From assembly GCA_035627375.1 (NCBI GenBank), contig DASPLX010000037.1:124001-188000 (forward strand): 64,000 nucleotides of DNA. Reading direction: 5' to 3'. The notes under the pieces were generated by a model, which was given only the letters and a program-made list of their open reading frames with translations, was not told where the DNA came from and ran no database searches. The translations under genes were made by a program, and so were the position numbers. Position 1 is the first letter of the stretch. Each line of letters starts with the position of its first letter. Positions 37,529 through 46,766 of this stretch are shown here, piece by piece. The DNA comes from DASPLX01 sp035627375 (GTDB lineage: Bacteria > Pseudomonadota > Gammaproteobacteria > Burkholderiales > Burkholderiaceae_D).

Positions 37529-39097
37529 TTACGCGCGAATCGTCCGCAACTTGAAAATGCTCACGATTTGCGCAAGACCGGCGGCCTGCTGCCGCAGCGA
37601 ATCCGCGGCGGCCGCCGCTTCTTCCACCAAGGCGGCATTCTGCTGCGTCCCTTGATCCATCTGTACTACCGCCTGGTTGATTTGCTGGATACCGTCCGTC
37701 TGTTCGCGACTGGCATGCGAAATGCTGCCGATGGCATCCCCTACCTGCCGTACGCGATCGACGATGCGCTCCATCGTGGCGCGAGCCTGTTCCACATGCG
37801 CGTTGCCGGCTCCGATTTTTTCGACGGAAGCGTCGATGAGGGTCTTGATTTCCTTGGCGGACGCGGCCGACCGCTGGGCCAGGTTGCGGACTTCCGCCGC
37901 CACGACGGCGAAACCCCTTCCTTGCTCGCCGGCGCGGGCTGCTTCCACCGCGGCGTTCAACGCCAAGATGTTAGTCTGGAAGGCGATGCCCTCGATGACA
38001 TTGATGATGTCGACGATTTCTTTCGCGGAGCGATTGATCGAATCCATGGTGGACACGACGTTCGCCACCGCTGCGCCGCCCTCGGAAGCCGCCGCCGAAG
38101 CGTTGTCCGCATAGGCGTTGGCTTGCGCCGCGCTTTCCGCGTTCCTCCTGACGATGTTCGTCAATTCGGACGTCGTGGCAGCGGTTTCCTCCAGGGAGGC
38201 CGCATGATGTTCTGTTCGTGCGGAAAGATCGGCGTTTCCGGCCGCGATCTGGTGCGACGCCGCGGCGATCCTATCCGTGCTTTCTCGCACCTCGGAAACG
38301 ATGCCTGACAGGCTGTCGTTCATATCCTTCAATGCGCGCATCAGTTGCCCCGTCTCGTCATTGCTTCGCACGACGATCTCGCTGGTCAGATCGCTTGCGG
38401 CCACGTTCTGGGCGATCCTGACGGCCTTTTTCAGCGGGACGGTCACGCTGCGGGTGATCAGAACGGCCGCAATGACGCTGATGCCGACGGACACGGAAAG
38501 AATCAGCAGCAAGAGTAACGATTCGCTTTGCACCTGGCTGGCCGCCGAGGCCTCGTCGCCGGCGGCGCGCTTGGTGGCGAGTTCGACGACTTGGTCGATG
38601 GCGGCCCGATGGGTCGCATAGGATTGGCTCAATTTCTTCATCGCGCCGGAGGCCGCAGCGGTGTCGTTGCTCAGGAGCGCAGGAATGAAGCGGTCGAACG
38701 CGACGCTGTAGAAATCGACTACCGGAGCGTGCGCCGCCTGTAGCAGGGCATCGCGCAACTCGACCTCCAAGTGTTCGCCTTCCCAGAACGCATGCCGGGT
38801 ATCGTATTCCGCCTTCAATGTCTTGAGGCGTTCGATCAACGCGGTCTGTTCCGCCTTGCTCTCCGCGGCGGGCAGGAGCAGGCAAACCAGGTAGGATTCG
38901 ATGATGTACTTGGGAGGCGGAAGGATGTCGGCGATAAGATCCTTGCCCTGGACGATGCGCTGGTATACCGGGCCGTTCACCTTGAGCTGGCTGAGCGTCT
39001 TGAACGACCACGTGCCATAGACGGCGAATCCGATCGCAAATAGTCCGATCAATAGCGCAAAGCGCTGCGATAGCTTGAGATTGCGAAAGATTTGCAT
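37529..39097 (-). CDS. Methyl-accepting chemotaxis protein
   Basis: A 522-residue transmembrane chemoreceptor. Transmembrane segment 1 is at about residues 13-31 and segment 2 at about 193-214. The periplasmic part between them is a helical bundle with the PPPKYIIESYLV segment known from Burkholderiales receptors. HAMP follows (about 215-268), then the kinase-control domain with the hyperconserved hairpin tip (EGIAFQTNILALNAAVEAARAG is its core) at about 365-390. The methylation-helix pattern SLEETAATTSEL is present. The ATG is preceded by GGGAGGGG. No C-terminal CheR-binding pentapeptide is present. It probably feeds a CheA-CheW array encoded elsewhere. Its place between two STAND regulators, and 3.7 kb from a flagellar cluster, is notable. 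Confidence 0.93.
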   Translation of the reverse strand: MQIFRNLKLSQRFALLIGLFAIGFAVYGTWSFKTLSQLKVNGPVYQRIVQGKDLIADILPPPKYIIESYLVCLLLPAAESKAEQTALIERLKTLKAEYDTRHAFWEGEHLEVELRDALLQAAHAPVVDFYSVAFDRFIPALLSNDTAAASGAMKKLSQSYATHRAAIDQVVELATKRAAGDEASAASQVQSESLLLLLILSVSVGISVIAAVLITRSVTVPLKKAVRIAQNVAASDLTSEIVVRSNDETGQLMRALKDMNDSLSGIVSEVRESTDRIAAASHQIAAGNADLSARTEHHAASLEETAATTSELTNIVRRNAESAAQANAYADNASAAASEGGAAVANVVSTMDSINRSAKEIVDIINVIEGIAFQTNILALNAAVEAARAGEQGRGFAVVAAEVRNLAQRSAASAKEIKTLIDASVEKIGAGNAHVEQARATMERIVDRVRQVGDAIGSISHASREQTDGIQQINQAVVQMDQGTQQNAALVEEAAAAADSLRQQAAGLAQIVSIFKLRTIRA

Positions 39098-39220
39098 ATT
39101 CCCCTCCCATGGGCGTATGGCGGCGACGGCGCCAGGCTGTTGCCTCGGTAAAAAAGAGTAGCTTCCTGGGGATTACCGATCGCTTACATTTGGCGACACG
39201 GGCGCGGATGCGGCGGTGCG

Positions 39221-42200
39221 TTATTTCAGTCCCAACTGGACCGCCAATTTCTCCGTGGCGGCGGAGGGGGGGATCCCGAGCACCGTGGCGAGCGTTTCGC
39301 GGCAGCGGCGGTAAGCGCTGAATGCGGCGGAGGGGTCGTGCTGCGCATGGGCGCAGCGCATCAGGCCTTGATAAAACGTTTCCATGAGGGGCTCGGCTTC
39401 CAGCGCGCGCAGATAAAGCTGTTGTGCGGCGGCCCAGTCCGCCAGTGCTTCTAGCCGTTGCCCGAGCTTGACGATGACCGCGTCGAACCGCTGGCGCCAG
39501 CGGTCCCGCGCCGGCAGCAGCCAGCTGTCCTCGTCGCCGTCGCAAAAGGGGCCTTGGTACAGGTTCAGGATATCGGTCGCCAGCCGGCGGAGCTGGGTTG
39601 CCGGCGCGTCGGCAGGGAGAGCGTCCGCGAGATCGCACAAGTACGAGAAAGCGGCGACGTCGGTCCATACCTTGCTGTCGGAAAGCCGGACCTTTCCGTT
39701 GGCCACGACAATGGCGTCGTCGCAGGCCAGCCATTTGCGCAGCCGGTGCACCGTGACATTCAGCGCCGCCTTGGCGTCGTCCGCGTCCGGCCAGAGTTGG
39801 GTTGCCAGCGATTGTTGCGGCTTGCCCGCATCGCCTGCGACCAGCAGCGCTTTCAAAAGGGCCAGGGGGCGTTGTTGCGCCTTGCCCGAAGCCGAGACGG
39901 GTTCGCCGTTCAACGACAGCTCCATTTTGCCGAACGAACGAATGGCGGTCGGCCAGGGCCAGTCCGGATGATGCCGATCCGGCGAAACAAGGCGATGCCT
40001 GAGGATCAGGCCGCGCACCAGGTCGGTCTCGAGCTTCTCCTTCAATGCCAGCGCGAGAACGGTGCCGGCCAATTGTGGAAAACAGCCGAATACGATGGAA
40101 AGGCTGGGCGGACGTTCCCGCAAGTTCTGGAGCAGGCCTCGCAGGGCATTCATTGTCTTGTCCTCCTCTCCGTTCCGGTGAGAGGTGTAGGCGGTAATGA
40201 AATGCAGGACGTCCAGTGAAAATTCCTCGTCTCGTCCATAGGCATGTTCGAGCGCCTTGGCGCACCATCGCTGCGCCGCATCGGTATCGCCGGATTGCGC
40301 GCTGCAGCACGCGAGAATCACGCTCAGCTGGCATTGCATGGTCGGAGGAAAGGCGGCTTCGGAGCCGATCCGCATCGCGTCCTCTCCAGCCCGAAGGGCG
40401 GCTTGCGCTTCGCCGCTTTGCGCGAGATAACAGGCCTCGAGTATCTTGAGATAGACCAGATCGAGCTTGTGCGTCGGCAGGATGCTGCTTCGCATCGCGT
40501 CGAGCACGTCGGCTGTCGCCGCGACGTCGCCGTTGCTCAAATGGTTCAACCCGCTCTTGAAATGCAGATGAAACTCCAGGTGCGTCAGGCCGAAGTCACG
40601 AGCAAGGCGTTTGGCATTGGTCAACAGATGGCAGGCGCCCTCGAAGTCCCCATCCAGTTGGAGGCGCGACACGGCGGGCCGGTACCACCAAATGCGATGG
40701 AGCGGGCTGATGGCCGGGGCGTCCGCCAGACTGTTCAATGATAGGAATAGCCGACGGGCCGCATTGGCGTCGCTGGCGTTCATGTAATAGAGCAGGAAGG
40801 CTCCAGCGGACAGCCGTTCGGCCTGGTCGGAGACGATATGCAATGCGCTCAATGACCGCTGCAGCGCTCGTTCGAGCAGCGGCGAGGTCGGATCGGTGAA
40901 GAACAGGGCCAGGGTGAGCCGGGAGTGAATCTTGAGATCGGCGTCCGGTTCGATGGAGGTCATGTCCAGCCGTCCAAGCGCATCGGTCATCACATCGATG
41001 AGGCCTTGCAAGGCATGAAAATCGGCCCATTCGTAGAGGTAGCTGTCGATGATCGCGGTCACTGCCAGCAATTGGGCGCGCGTATCGCCGCGCGCGGCGA
41101 ACGCTCTTTCCGCGCGGTTCAGGATTTCCCGGCCCAACGGCGCATCGACATGATTCAGGGATGCGCCCTCCCAATACCAGAGCCATGGTTCGTCGTCGAC
41201 CAGGCCCGGCGGAAGCCAGTGCAGCCATTCGCGCCAGGCCTGGCCGCGTCCCGCCGCGAGCATGCCGCCTGCGCAGCGCAGCAGCAATTGTCTCAATGAA
41301 TGATAGGCGCCGGCGTCGTGGTATAGGCGCGCGGCTTCATCGAATTGACCTCGTTCTTCGAGAATTGCCGCGATCCGCTCGAGCAGCCGGGCTTTTTCTT
41401 CCGGGTCGAGGCGTTGCGCAGCCTCGTATTGCAGGAACTCGCGAAACAACGCATGGAAATGGTAGGTCAATGTTTCCGTGCCGCGCCTTTCCACGAACCA
41501 TCTGTTGTGAAACAAATGGCTCAATATCCGCGAGGCGGAGGAATCGCCTGTCACTTGTGCCGCATCCTTGGCGGAGACGCCCGGCAGATAGGACAGCAAC
41601 AGCAACAGGTGTTGCCACGACTTCGGCATGCGTTCCAGGATCTCGCCGGCGAAATAGCGGAATAAGGCTTCCCGTTCCTGCGGCAGCGGCAAGCCGGGCT
41701 CCTCCTGGTGCTTGTTCAAGTACTCGCGCAGCATGATGATGCCCGCGGCCCAACCATCGATGCGCTCGAGCCAGGCGAGGCGGTTCGGATCGCCGGTCTC
41801 GTTCAGTTGCGCCAGTGCCCGCGCTTCGTCGGCATCGAGCCGCAAATCGTTCCAGCCGAGGCTCGCCAATTGACCGGAGAGTTCGATCCGCGCAAGCCGC
41901 GCCGGCGGCAAGTCCCTGCTCAGCGCCAGGATGGTGACGCCGCGCGGCGCCTCGCCGAAGGCGATTTCCATCAATTCGCCCCAGCGTTCCCAATCGAAGT
42001 CCTGGAGATTGTCGAAGACGATCATGGCGTCTTCCGGCAGGCGGGCATAGAACTGGCGGAAGAAAAGGCGGGCAAAGCGCGGCACGTCATTGATGAGTTC
42101 GGGGGCCAGCCACGGCAGGGGCGGTCCCGAATCGCGTACCGCCTCGGCTAGGAAAAAGAAAAATTTGGCCGGATCGCTATCGTCCTTGTCTATTTGGAAC

Positions 42201-42406
42201 CAAGTGAAATGAGATGGGGCGGAGACCCTCAGGTAGCTCGCGGCCAACGTCGTCTTACCGGCGCCAGGCGGCGATGCCAGCCATACCACCGCATGTTGCG
42301 CGCGCAACGCATCGATGCGGGCATACAAGCGCGGGCGCGGCAGAGCATCATGCACGCGCGGCGGCGACAGCTTGGCATATTTTGCAGGCAAGTCTGACTG
42401 ACGCAT
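39221..42406 (-). CDS. STAND/MalT-like ATPase regulator with winged helix and BTAD domain, copy 4
   Basis: A 1,061-residue paralog closest to copy 2 (both start MRQSDLPxKYAKLS and share the TGDSSAxRILSxLFHNRWFVERRGT stretch in part). Walker A ASPPGAGKTT has Lys51; the Walker-B strand reads MIVFDNLQDFDW. Helical repeats, winged helix (LNGEPVSASGKAQQRPLALL, LNVTVHRLRKWL) and BTAD (LYQGPFCDGDEDSW, AYRRCRETLATVLG) are complete. It is transcribed away from flhB across a 428-base intergenic region, so it is the best placed of the four to control the flagellar operon, although this is inference only. Its promoter shares the GTACGGATATAATA block with copy 2. Confidence 0.88.
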   Translation of the reverse strand: MRQSDLPAKYAKLSPPRVHDALPRPRLYARIDALRAQHAVVWLASPPGAGKTTLAASYLRVSAPSHFTWFQIDKDDSDPAKFFFFLAEAVRDSGPPLPWLAPELINDVPRFARLFFRQFYARLPEDAMIVFDNLQDFDWERWGELMEIAFGEAPRGVTILALSRDLPPARLARIELSGQLASLGWNDLRLDADEARALAQLNETGDPNRLAWLERIDGWAAGIIMLREYLNKHQEEPGLPLPQEREALFRYFAGEILERMPKSWQHLLLLLSYLPGVSAKDAAQVTGDSSASRILSHLFHNRWFVERRGTETLTYHFHALFREFLQYEAAQRLDPEEKARLLERIAAILEERGQFDEAARLYHDAGAYHSLRQLLLRCAGGMLAAGRGQAWREWLHWLPPGLVDDEPWLWYWEGASLNHVDAPLGREILNRAERAFAARGDTRAQLLAVTAIIDSYLYEWADFHALQGLIDVMTDALGRLDMTSIEPDADLKIHSRLTLALFFTDPTSPLLERALQRSLSALHIVSDQAERLSAGAFLLYYMNASDANAARRLFLSLNSLADAPAISPLHRIWWYRPAVSRLQLDGDFEGACHLLTNAKRLARDFGLTHLEFHLHFKSGLNHLSNGDVAATADVLDAMRSSILPTHKLDLVYLKILEACYLAQSGEAQAALRAGEDAMRIGSEAAFPPTMQCQLSVILACCSAQSGDTDAAQRWCAKALEHAYGRDEEFSLDVLHFITAYTSHRNGEEDKTMNALRGLLQNLRERPPSLSIVFGCFPQLAGTVLALALKEKLETDLVRGLILRHRLVSPDRHHPDWPWPTAIRSFGKMELSLNGEPVSASGKAQQRPLALLKALLVAGDAGKPQQSLATQLWPDADDAKAALNVTVHRLRKWLACDDAIVVANGKVRLSDSKVWTDVAAFSYLCDLADALPADAPATQLRRLATDILNLYQGPFCDGDEDSWLLPARDRWRQRFDAVIVKLGQRLEALADWAAAQQLYLRALEAEPLMETFYQGLMRCAHAQHDPSAAFSAYRRCRETLATVLGIPPSAATEKLAVQLGLK

Positions 42407-42834
42407 GAAGACTCTTCGTCCGGATGGAAATTCGGCTTTCGGGGCCTTGCCGTTTCATTTGGGGGCGTTCGCCCCGCGCAGGCTATATTTATTTGCGAGC
42501 AATCTGCCTGTTTCCGCGATCGCTCGGCCGGCATGAAGCCATGTGGGCCGTTGTTCGGCTTCTTTTTCTTCAAAGTATACGGTCGTTATTATATCCGTAC
42601 ATCATCTGTAAACATCCCTGCAATAGTCTTCCTCCCAACGTAGCACCGCACATTTTTGCCGCCTTGTGGCGTTTTTGTGTGTTGCGATGCGATCCGGACT
42701 TCCATCTCGGCTGCCCTTTAGCCGCATTGCATTCAACGTTTATTTATTTGTATCTGCAGTTTTCTTCAGTGCGAATTTGTTTCCTGTCGGGAAATTTTTT
42801 TGAAGAGGCTCTGCACCCAGGAGGATCGACTCAC
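42407..42834. promoter_or_regulatory. Divergent control region between regulator copy 4 and flhB
   Basis: No gene is seen in these 428 bases. The left part belongs to regulator copy 4, including its TATAAT block. The right half (from about 42610) is A/T-rich relative to its surroundings, with stretches such as CGTTTATTTATTTGTATCTG, and must carry the promoter of the flagellar operon. I find no convincing sigma54 (GG-N10-GC) or sigma28 element. A strong AGGAGG ribosome site precedes flhB. Confidence 0.5.
42585..42600 (-). promoter_or_regulatory. Promoter block of regulator copy 4 (TATAAT -10)
   Basis: On the minus strand the block reads GTACGGATATAATAAC, with TATAAT at 42588-42593, about 182 bases before the start codon. 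Fifteen of 16 bases match the block upstream of regulator copy 2, whereas the flanks differ. This conservation goes beyond a bare -10 box and suggests a shared operator or a duplicated promoter core. Confidence 0.55.
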
Positions 42835-43914
42835 ATGGCTGAGCAGGATCAAGAGCGTAACGAAGCGGCGACTCCTTACAAACTGAAAGAGGCGCAAAAG
42901 CGCGGGCAGACGGCGAAGAGCCAGGAGGCGACTTTTGTCGCCGTGCTCGCCGCGTTCGTCGGTGTTGTCTTTGCGGCTGGCCCGTCGATCGCGCAACGCG
43001 AGCTCACGGTCATGCAAGCCTTGTTTACGCAGGCAGGGCGCGCGGACTGGACAGCCAACGGCACGTTCGACTGGCTGCTCGGTGTCGTCCGGGAAAGCCT
43101 GCTGATCCTGGGGCCGGTGCTGTTCGCGGTCGCCGCGGCCGCTATCCTCGTCAATTTCATCCAGGTCGGTCCGATCTTCAGCTTCAAACCGGTCACGCCG
43201 GACTGGGAGCGGCTCAATCCGGCCGCCGGATTCAAGCGCCTGTTTTCCATCCGCATGGTCTATGAGGCGTTCAAGGGCTTGCTCAAGCTGGCGATCGTGT
43301 CGTGCGTGCTGTGGTTCGCGCTGAAGCATTTGCTGCCGGGCCTGCTCAGCTTGACCTACATCGATCCGCGCGGCCATGCGCAGCTGGTGATGGGCGATGT
43401 CGGGCCATTGTTGTTCAAGCTGCTGATGGTCCTGCTGGTGATCGCGGCGATCGACTTTTCCTATACGCGCTGGGATTTCGCAAAAAAGATGCGAATGAGC
43501 CGGCGCGAGATCACCGATGAACACAAGCAGCGCGAAGGCGACCCGCGTATCCGCTCGCGCCTGCGTCAATTGCGCATCGAGATGCTCAAGCAAAGCCGTG
43601 CCATGCAGAAGCTGCCGGAAGCCGATGTGCTGCTGACCAACCCGACGCATCTGGCGATCGCGATCTCGTACAAGCATGGCCAGATGCCGGCTCCGAAGAT
43701 GCTGGCCAAGGGAGCGGGCGAGGCGGCGGCCAAGATGCGCGAGGCGGCGCGCCGCCACCGCATTCCCATCGTCGAGAACCGCCCGCTTGCGCGCGAACTC
43801 TACAAGCGGCTCGATTCCGACGAATACGTACCAGAGGACCTCTATCCGCAGGTCGCGAAGATCCTGATCTGGGTATATGCGATGCGCGAAGCCCGCGCCC
43901 AAGGAGCTGCGTAA
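42835..43914 (+). CDS. flhB: Flagellar export apparatus switch protein FlhB
   Basis: 359 residues from an ATG behind a consensus AGGAGG site; the frame is open upstream, but the family start MAEQDQERNEAATPYKLKEAQKRG is clear. Four transmembrane segments lie in the N-terminal half, followed by the cytoplasmic domain with the self-cleavage motif Asn269-Pro270-Thr271-His272 (LLTNPTHLAIAI). Cleavage at this site switches export from rod/hook to filament substrates. It is the first gene of the operon, and its stop codon overlaps the flhA start. fliR and fliQ, frequent partners upstream of flhB, are not here. Confidence 0.95.
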   Translation: MAEQDQERNEAATPYKLKEAQKRGQTAKSQEATFVAVLAAFVGVVFAAGPSIAQRELTVMQALFTQAGRADWTANGTFDWLLGVVRESLLILGPVLFAVAAAAILVNFIQVGPIFSFKPVTPDWERLNPAAGFKRLFSIRMVYEAFKGLLKLAIVSCVLWFALKHLLPGLLSLTYIDPRGHAQLVMGDVGPLLFKLLMVLLVIAAIDFSYTRWDFAKKMRMSRREITDEHKQREGDPRIRSRLRQLRIEMLKQSRAMQKLPEADVLLTNPTHLAIAISYKHGQMPAPKMLAKGAGEAAAKMREAARRHRIPIVENRPLARELYKRLDSDEYVPEDLYPQVAKILIWVYAMREARAQGAA

Positions 43915-45956
43915 TGAACGCCTTCAAACGTGTCCTCGGAGCGAACTCCGATATCGCGATGGTGCTGCTGGTGATCGGCGTGCTGGTGGTTCTGTTCGCC
44001 CCCATTCCTTCCGGCGTGCTCGACTTCCTGATCCTGTCGAATTTCAGCTTCGCGCTGTTGATCCTGCTGCTGACGTTCTACATGGCCAAGCCGGTCGAGT
44101 TCTCGACTTTCCCGTCGCTGCTGCTGGTCGCCACGCTGTTCCGCCTGTCGCTGAACGTCGCGGCGACGCGCCTGATCCTGAGCGACGGCGATGCCGGCCG
44201 CGTGATCGGCGCGGTCGGCTCTTACGTCGTCGGCGGCAATTATGTCATCGGCCTGATCGTGTTCCTGATTCTCGTCGTCGTGCAGTTCGTCGTCGTCACC
44301 AGCGGCGCGCAGCGGGTCTCCGAGGTGGCGGCCCGCTTCACGCTCGACAGCATGCCGGGCCAGCAGATGAGCATCGATGCCGACCTCAACATGGGTTTCA
44401 TCGACCAGAAGGAAGCGCAGCGCCGGCGCAAGAATCTCAGCAAGGAAGCCGGTTTCTACGGCGCGATGGACGGCGCTTCCAAATTCGTCAAGGGCGATGC
44501 GATCGCCGGCATCATCATCATGCTGATCAACATCATCGGCGGCCTGGTGATCGGCATCATGCAAAAGGGCATGCCGTTCGGCGAGGCGCTGCGCACCTAT
44601 ACGCTGCTGACCATCGGCGACGGCATCGTGACCCAGGTGCCGGCGCTCGTGATTTCCGTCGGCACCGGCCTGATCGTGACGCGCTCGTCGTCCGACGAGA
44701 ACCTGAGCAGCGAGGCGCTGCGCCAGATCACGTCGTTCACCAAGACCATCGTACTGGTCGCCGTCGCCTTGATCGGCCTGGTTTTCCTGCCCGGCATTCC
44801 GGTTACGCCCATCCTGTTCCTGGCGGCGTTCTTCGGCCTGGTCGCTTTCCTGAAATACCGCAGCGGCAAGAACGGAGCGGTGGAGGCGGAAGGCGAGGGG
44901 GAGGAAGACAAGCCGGCGGACGAAGATGCCTATTCCTCGCTCACGATCGAGCCGATCGAAGTGCTCCTCGGCGCCAATCTGGTGCCGCTGGTCGGCGGCA
45001 ACGACCAATCGCTGTCGATGGAAAGAATCGCCGCGTTCAGGAAGCAATACGCAGTCGAATCCGGCCTGGTGCTGCCGAGCGTGCGCTTCCGCGATGCCGG
45101 GAAGTTGGGAGCCGATGCCTACGAGATCTCGATCTTCGGCGTGGCCGTCGCGCGCGGCGAGATCCTGAAGGATCATGTGCTGGCGATCCACGCCGGCGGC
45201 GAAGTCAAGAAACTGCGCGGTATCGAAACCAAGGAGCCGGCGTACGGCCTGCCGGCAGTCTGGATCAAGGAATCGGAGCGCGAAACGGCCAAGGCGGCGA
45301 AGTTCACGCTGGTCGATCCGGCCACCGTCTTCATCACCCATTTGTGCGAGGTCTTGCGCAACCAATCGTCCAATCTGTTGACGCGCAAGGAAACCGAGCG
45401 GCTGCTGACGCGGGTGCGCGAGCAGCAGCCGGGGCTGGTCGAGGAAGTCGTTCCGACCGTGCTGTCGGTGGGCGATGTGCAGAAGATCCTGCAGAACCTG
45501 CTCAAGGAAAAGGTCTCGATCCGCAACGTCGAGGCAGTGATCGAAACGCTGGCCGACCATGGCAAGACGACCAAGGATCCGGCCGTGCTGACCGAGCTGG
45601 TGCGCCAGCGGCTCGGCGCCATGATCTGTCAGTCGCTGGTCAGCAAGACCAACGTGCTGCAAGTGCTGACCCTTGATCCTTCGATCGAGCACAACCTGAT
45701 GCAAAGCTGGCGCGCCGCGGAAGGCGGCGGGCTGGTGGTCGAGCCGCAATTCGCCGAGCAGGTGATGGCGAAACTGATGCAACAGGCGGACAAGATGATG
45801 AAGACCAACCTGCTGCCGGTATTGCTGTGCGCGCCTGAGTTGCGCCGCCACATGCGCACGCTGTCCGAGCGGATGATGCCCAACCTGCGCGTGCTGTCGT
45901 TGGCGGAAATTCCGAATTCGCTCGAATTGCGGGCGTTCGGCACCGTAGCTCTGTAG
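43914..45956 (+). CDS. flhA: Flagellar export gate protein FlhA
   Basis: 680 residues. About eight transmembrane segments fill residues 15-310, including the FHIPEP family signature RFTLDSMPGQQMSIDAD. The cytoplasmic C-terminal half (about 330-680) forms the nonameric docking ring for chaperone-substrate complexes. Length and both parts are normal. The start overlaps the flhB stop by one base. A 61-base gap with a new ribosome site follows before flgF. It works with FlhB and FliP, and with the FliQ and FliR proteins that must come from elsewhere. Confidence 0.96.
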   Translation: MNAFKRVLGANSDIAMVLLVIGVLVVLFAPIPSGVLDFLILSNFSFALLILLLTFYMAKPVEFSTFPSLLLVATLFRLSLNVAATRLILSDGDAGRVIGAVGSYVVGGNYVIGLIVFLILVVVQFVVVTSGAQRVSEVAARFTLDSMPGQQMSIDADLNMGFIDQKEAQRRRKNLSKEAGFYGAMDGASKFVKGDAIAGIIIMLINIIGGLVIGIMQKGMPFGEALRTYTLLTIGDGIVTQVPALVISVGTGLIVTRSSSDENLSSEALRQITSFTKTIVLVAVALIGLVFLPGIPVTPILFLAAFFGLVAFLKYRSGKNGAVEAEGEGEEDKPADEDAYSSLTIEPIEVLLGANLVPLVGGNDQSLSMERIAAFRKQYAVESGLVLPSVRFRDAGKLGADAYEISIFGVAVARGEILKDHVLAIHAGGEVKKLRGIETKEPAYGLPAVWIKESERETAKAAKFTLVDPATVFITHLCEVLRNQSSNLLTRKETERLLTRVREQQPGLVEEVVPTVLSVGDVQKILQNLLKEKVSIRNVEAVIETLADHGKTTKDPAVLTELVRQRLGAMICQSLVSKTNVLQVLTLDPSIEHNLMQSWRAAEGGGLVVEPQFAEQVMAKLMQQADKMMKTNLLPVLLCAPELRRHMRTLSERMMPNLRVLSLAEIPNSLELRAFGTVAL

Positions 45957-46017
45957 CTGTAACCGATCTGTAAGACCGGCTTGAGTACTGTTAAGCATCG
46001 ATACCAGGAGAACCGAA

Positions 46018-46755
46018 GTGCCCGACGCAATGGTCATAGCCATACAAAGCATGCAAGGCGACTTGCTGCGGATGGAGGCGATCAGCCAGAACATCGCGAA
46101 CATCTCGACGCCGGGCTACAAGCGCGAGATTCCCGTGACGCGCCCCTTCCCCGAGTTCATGCACGCTGTCGGCGCAGGTAGTCCGCATATCGCGGGCACG
46201 GAGCCTGCCGAGTCCGGAACCGACAACCTGCTGGACGGTTCGGCCGGACCGGTGAAACCGACCGGCCGGCCGTTCGATGTCGCTGTAATGGGCGACGGTT
46301 ACCTGGAGGTGATGACGAAGGACGGTCCCGCGTATACGCGCTCGGGCAGCTTGCAGCTCGATCCCGCCGGCCGCCTGGTCAACATGGCCGGCCTGCCGGT
46401 GAGCGGAGTGAACGGAGATATCACGCTCAACGGCGCGGTCGCGTCGATCGCGCCGAACGGCGAGATTTCCCAGGACGGCCGCGTGGTCGGACAGATCAAG
46501 GTGGTCGAGTTCGCCGATTCCGGGGCAATGAAGAGGCTGCCGAACGGTTTGCTGCAGCCGGCGGACAAGACCGTGCAAGGGACGGTCGCCAAGACAGCAT
46601 TGCGCGTGGGCTTCCTGGAAGGTTCGAACGTTCAGCCTCTCAAGGAAATGCTGACGATGATGGAAACCATGCGTCGTTTCGAGGCGTCGCAGAAGCTCTT
46701 TCAAGGTTATGACGAAGTCATGCGCTCGGCGATCGGAAAACTACTTGGACAATAG
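46018..46755 (+). CDS. flgF: Flagellar basal-body rod protein FlgF
   Basis: 245 residues from a GTG at 46018 behind CCAGGAGAACC. The N-terminal rod motif ISQNIANISTPGYKRE and the C-terminal LEGSNVQPLKEMLTMMETMRRFE are the paired helices of the FlgE/F/G family. Between them lies the DUF-type beta part with GDGYLEV. The next gene is the more canonical distal rod protein FlgG, so this first copy is assigned to FlgF. It would form part of the proximal-distal rod in the periplasm. Confidence 0.85.
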   Translation: MPDAMVIAIQSMQGDLLRMEAISQNIANISTPGYKREIPVTRPFPEFMHAVGAGSPHIAGTEPAESGTDNLLDGSAGPVKPTGRPFDVAVMGDGYLEVMTKDGPAYTRSGSLQLDPAGRLVNMAGLPVSGVNGDITLNGAVASIAPNGEISQDGRVVGQIKVVEFADSGAMKRLPNGLLQPADKTVQGTVAKTALRVGFLEGSNVQPLKEMLTMMETMRRFEASQKLFQGYDEVMRSAIGKLLGQ

Positions 46756-46766
46756 GGAGTGATGGA

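Noticed and set aside
42424..42834. Extended N-terminus of FlhB
   Set aside because: The extra 137 residues cover an A/T-rich promoter region and match nothing, while AGGAGG precedes the family start at 42835.
2099..45974. Identical 12-mer CCGATCTGTAAG at 2099-2110 and 45963-45974, both in intergenic DNA
   Set aside because: Considered as a shared sigma-28 or operator site, but there is no matching -35 element or flank similarity, and a single 12-base match in 64 kb is compatible with chance.
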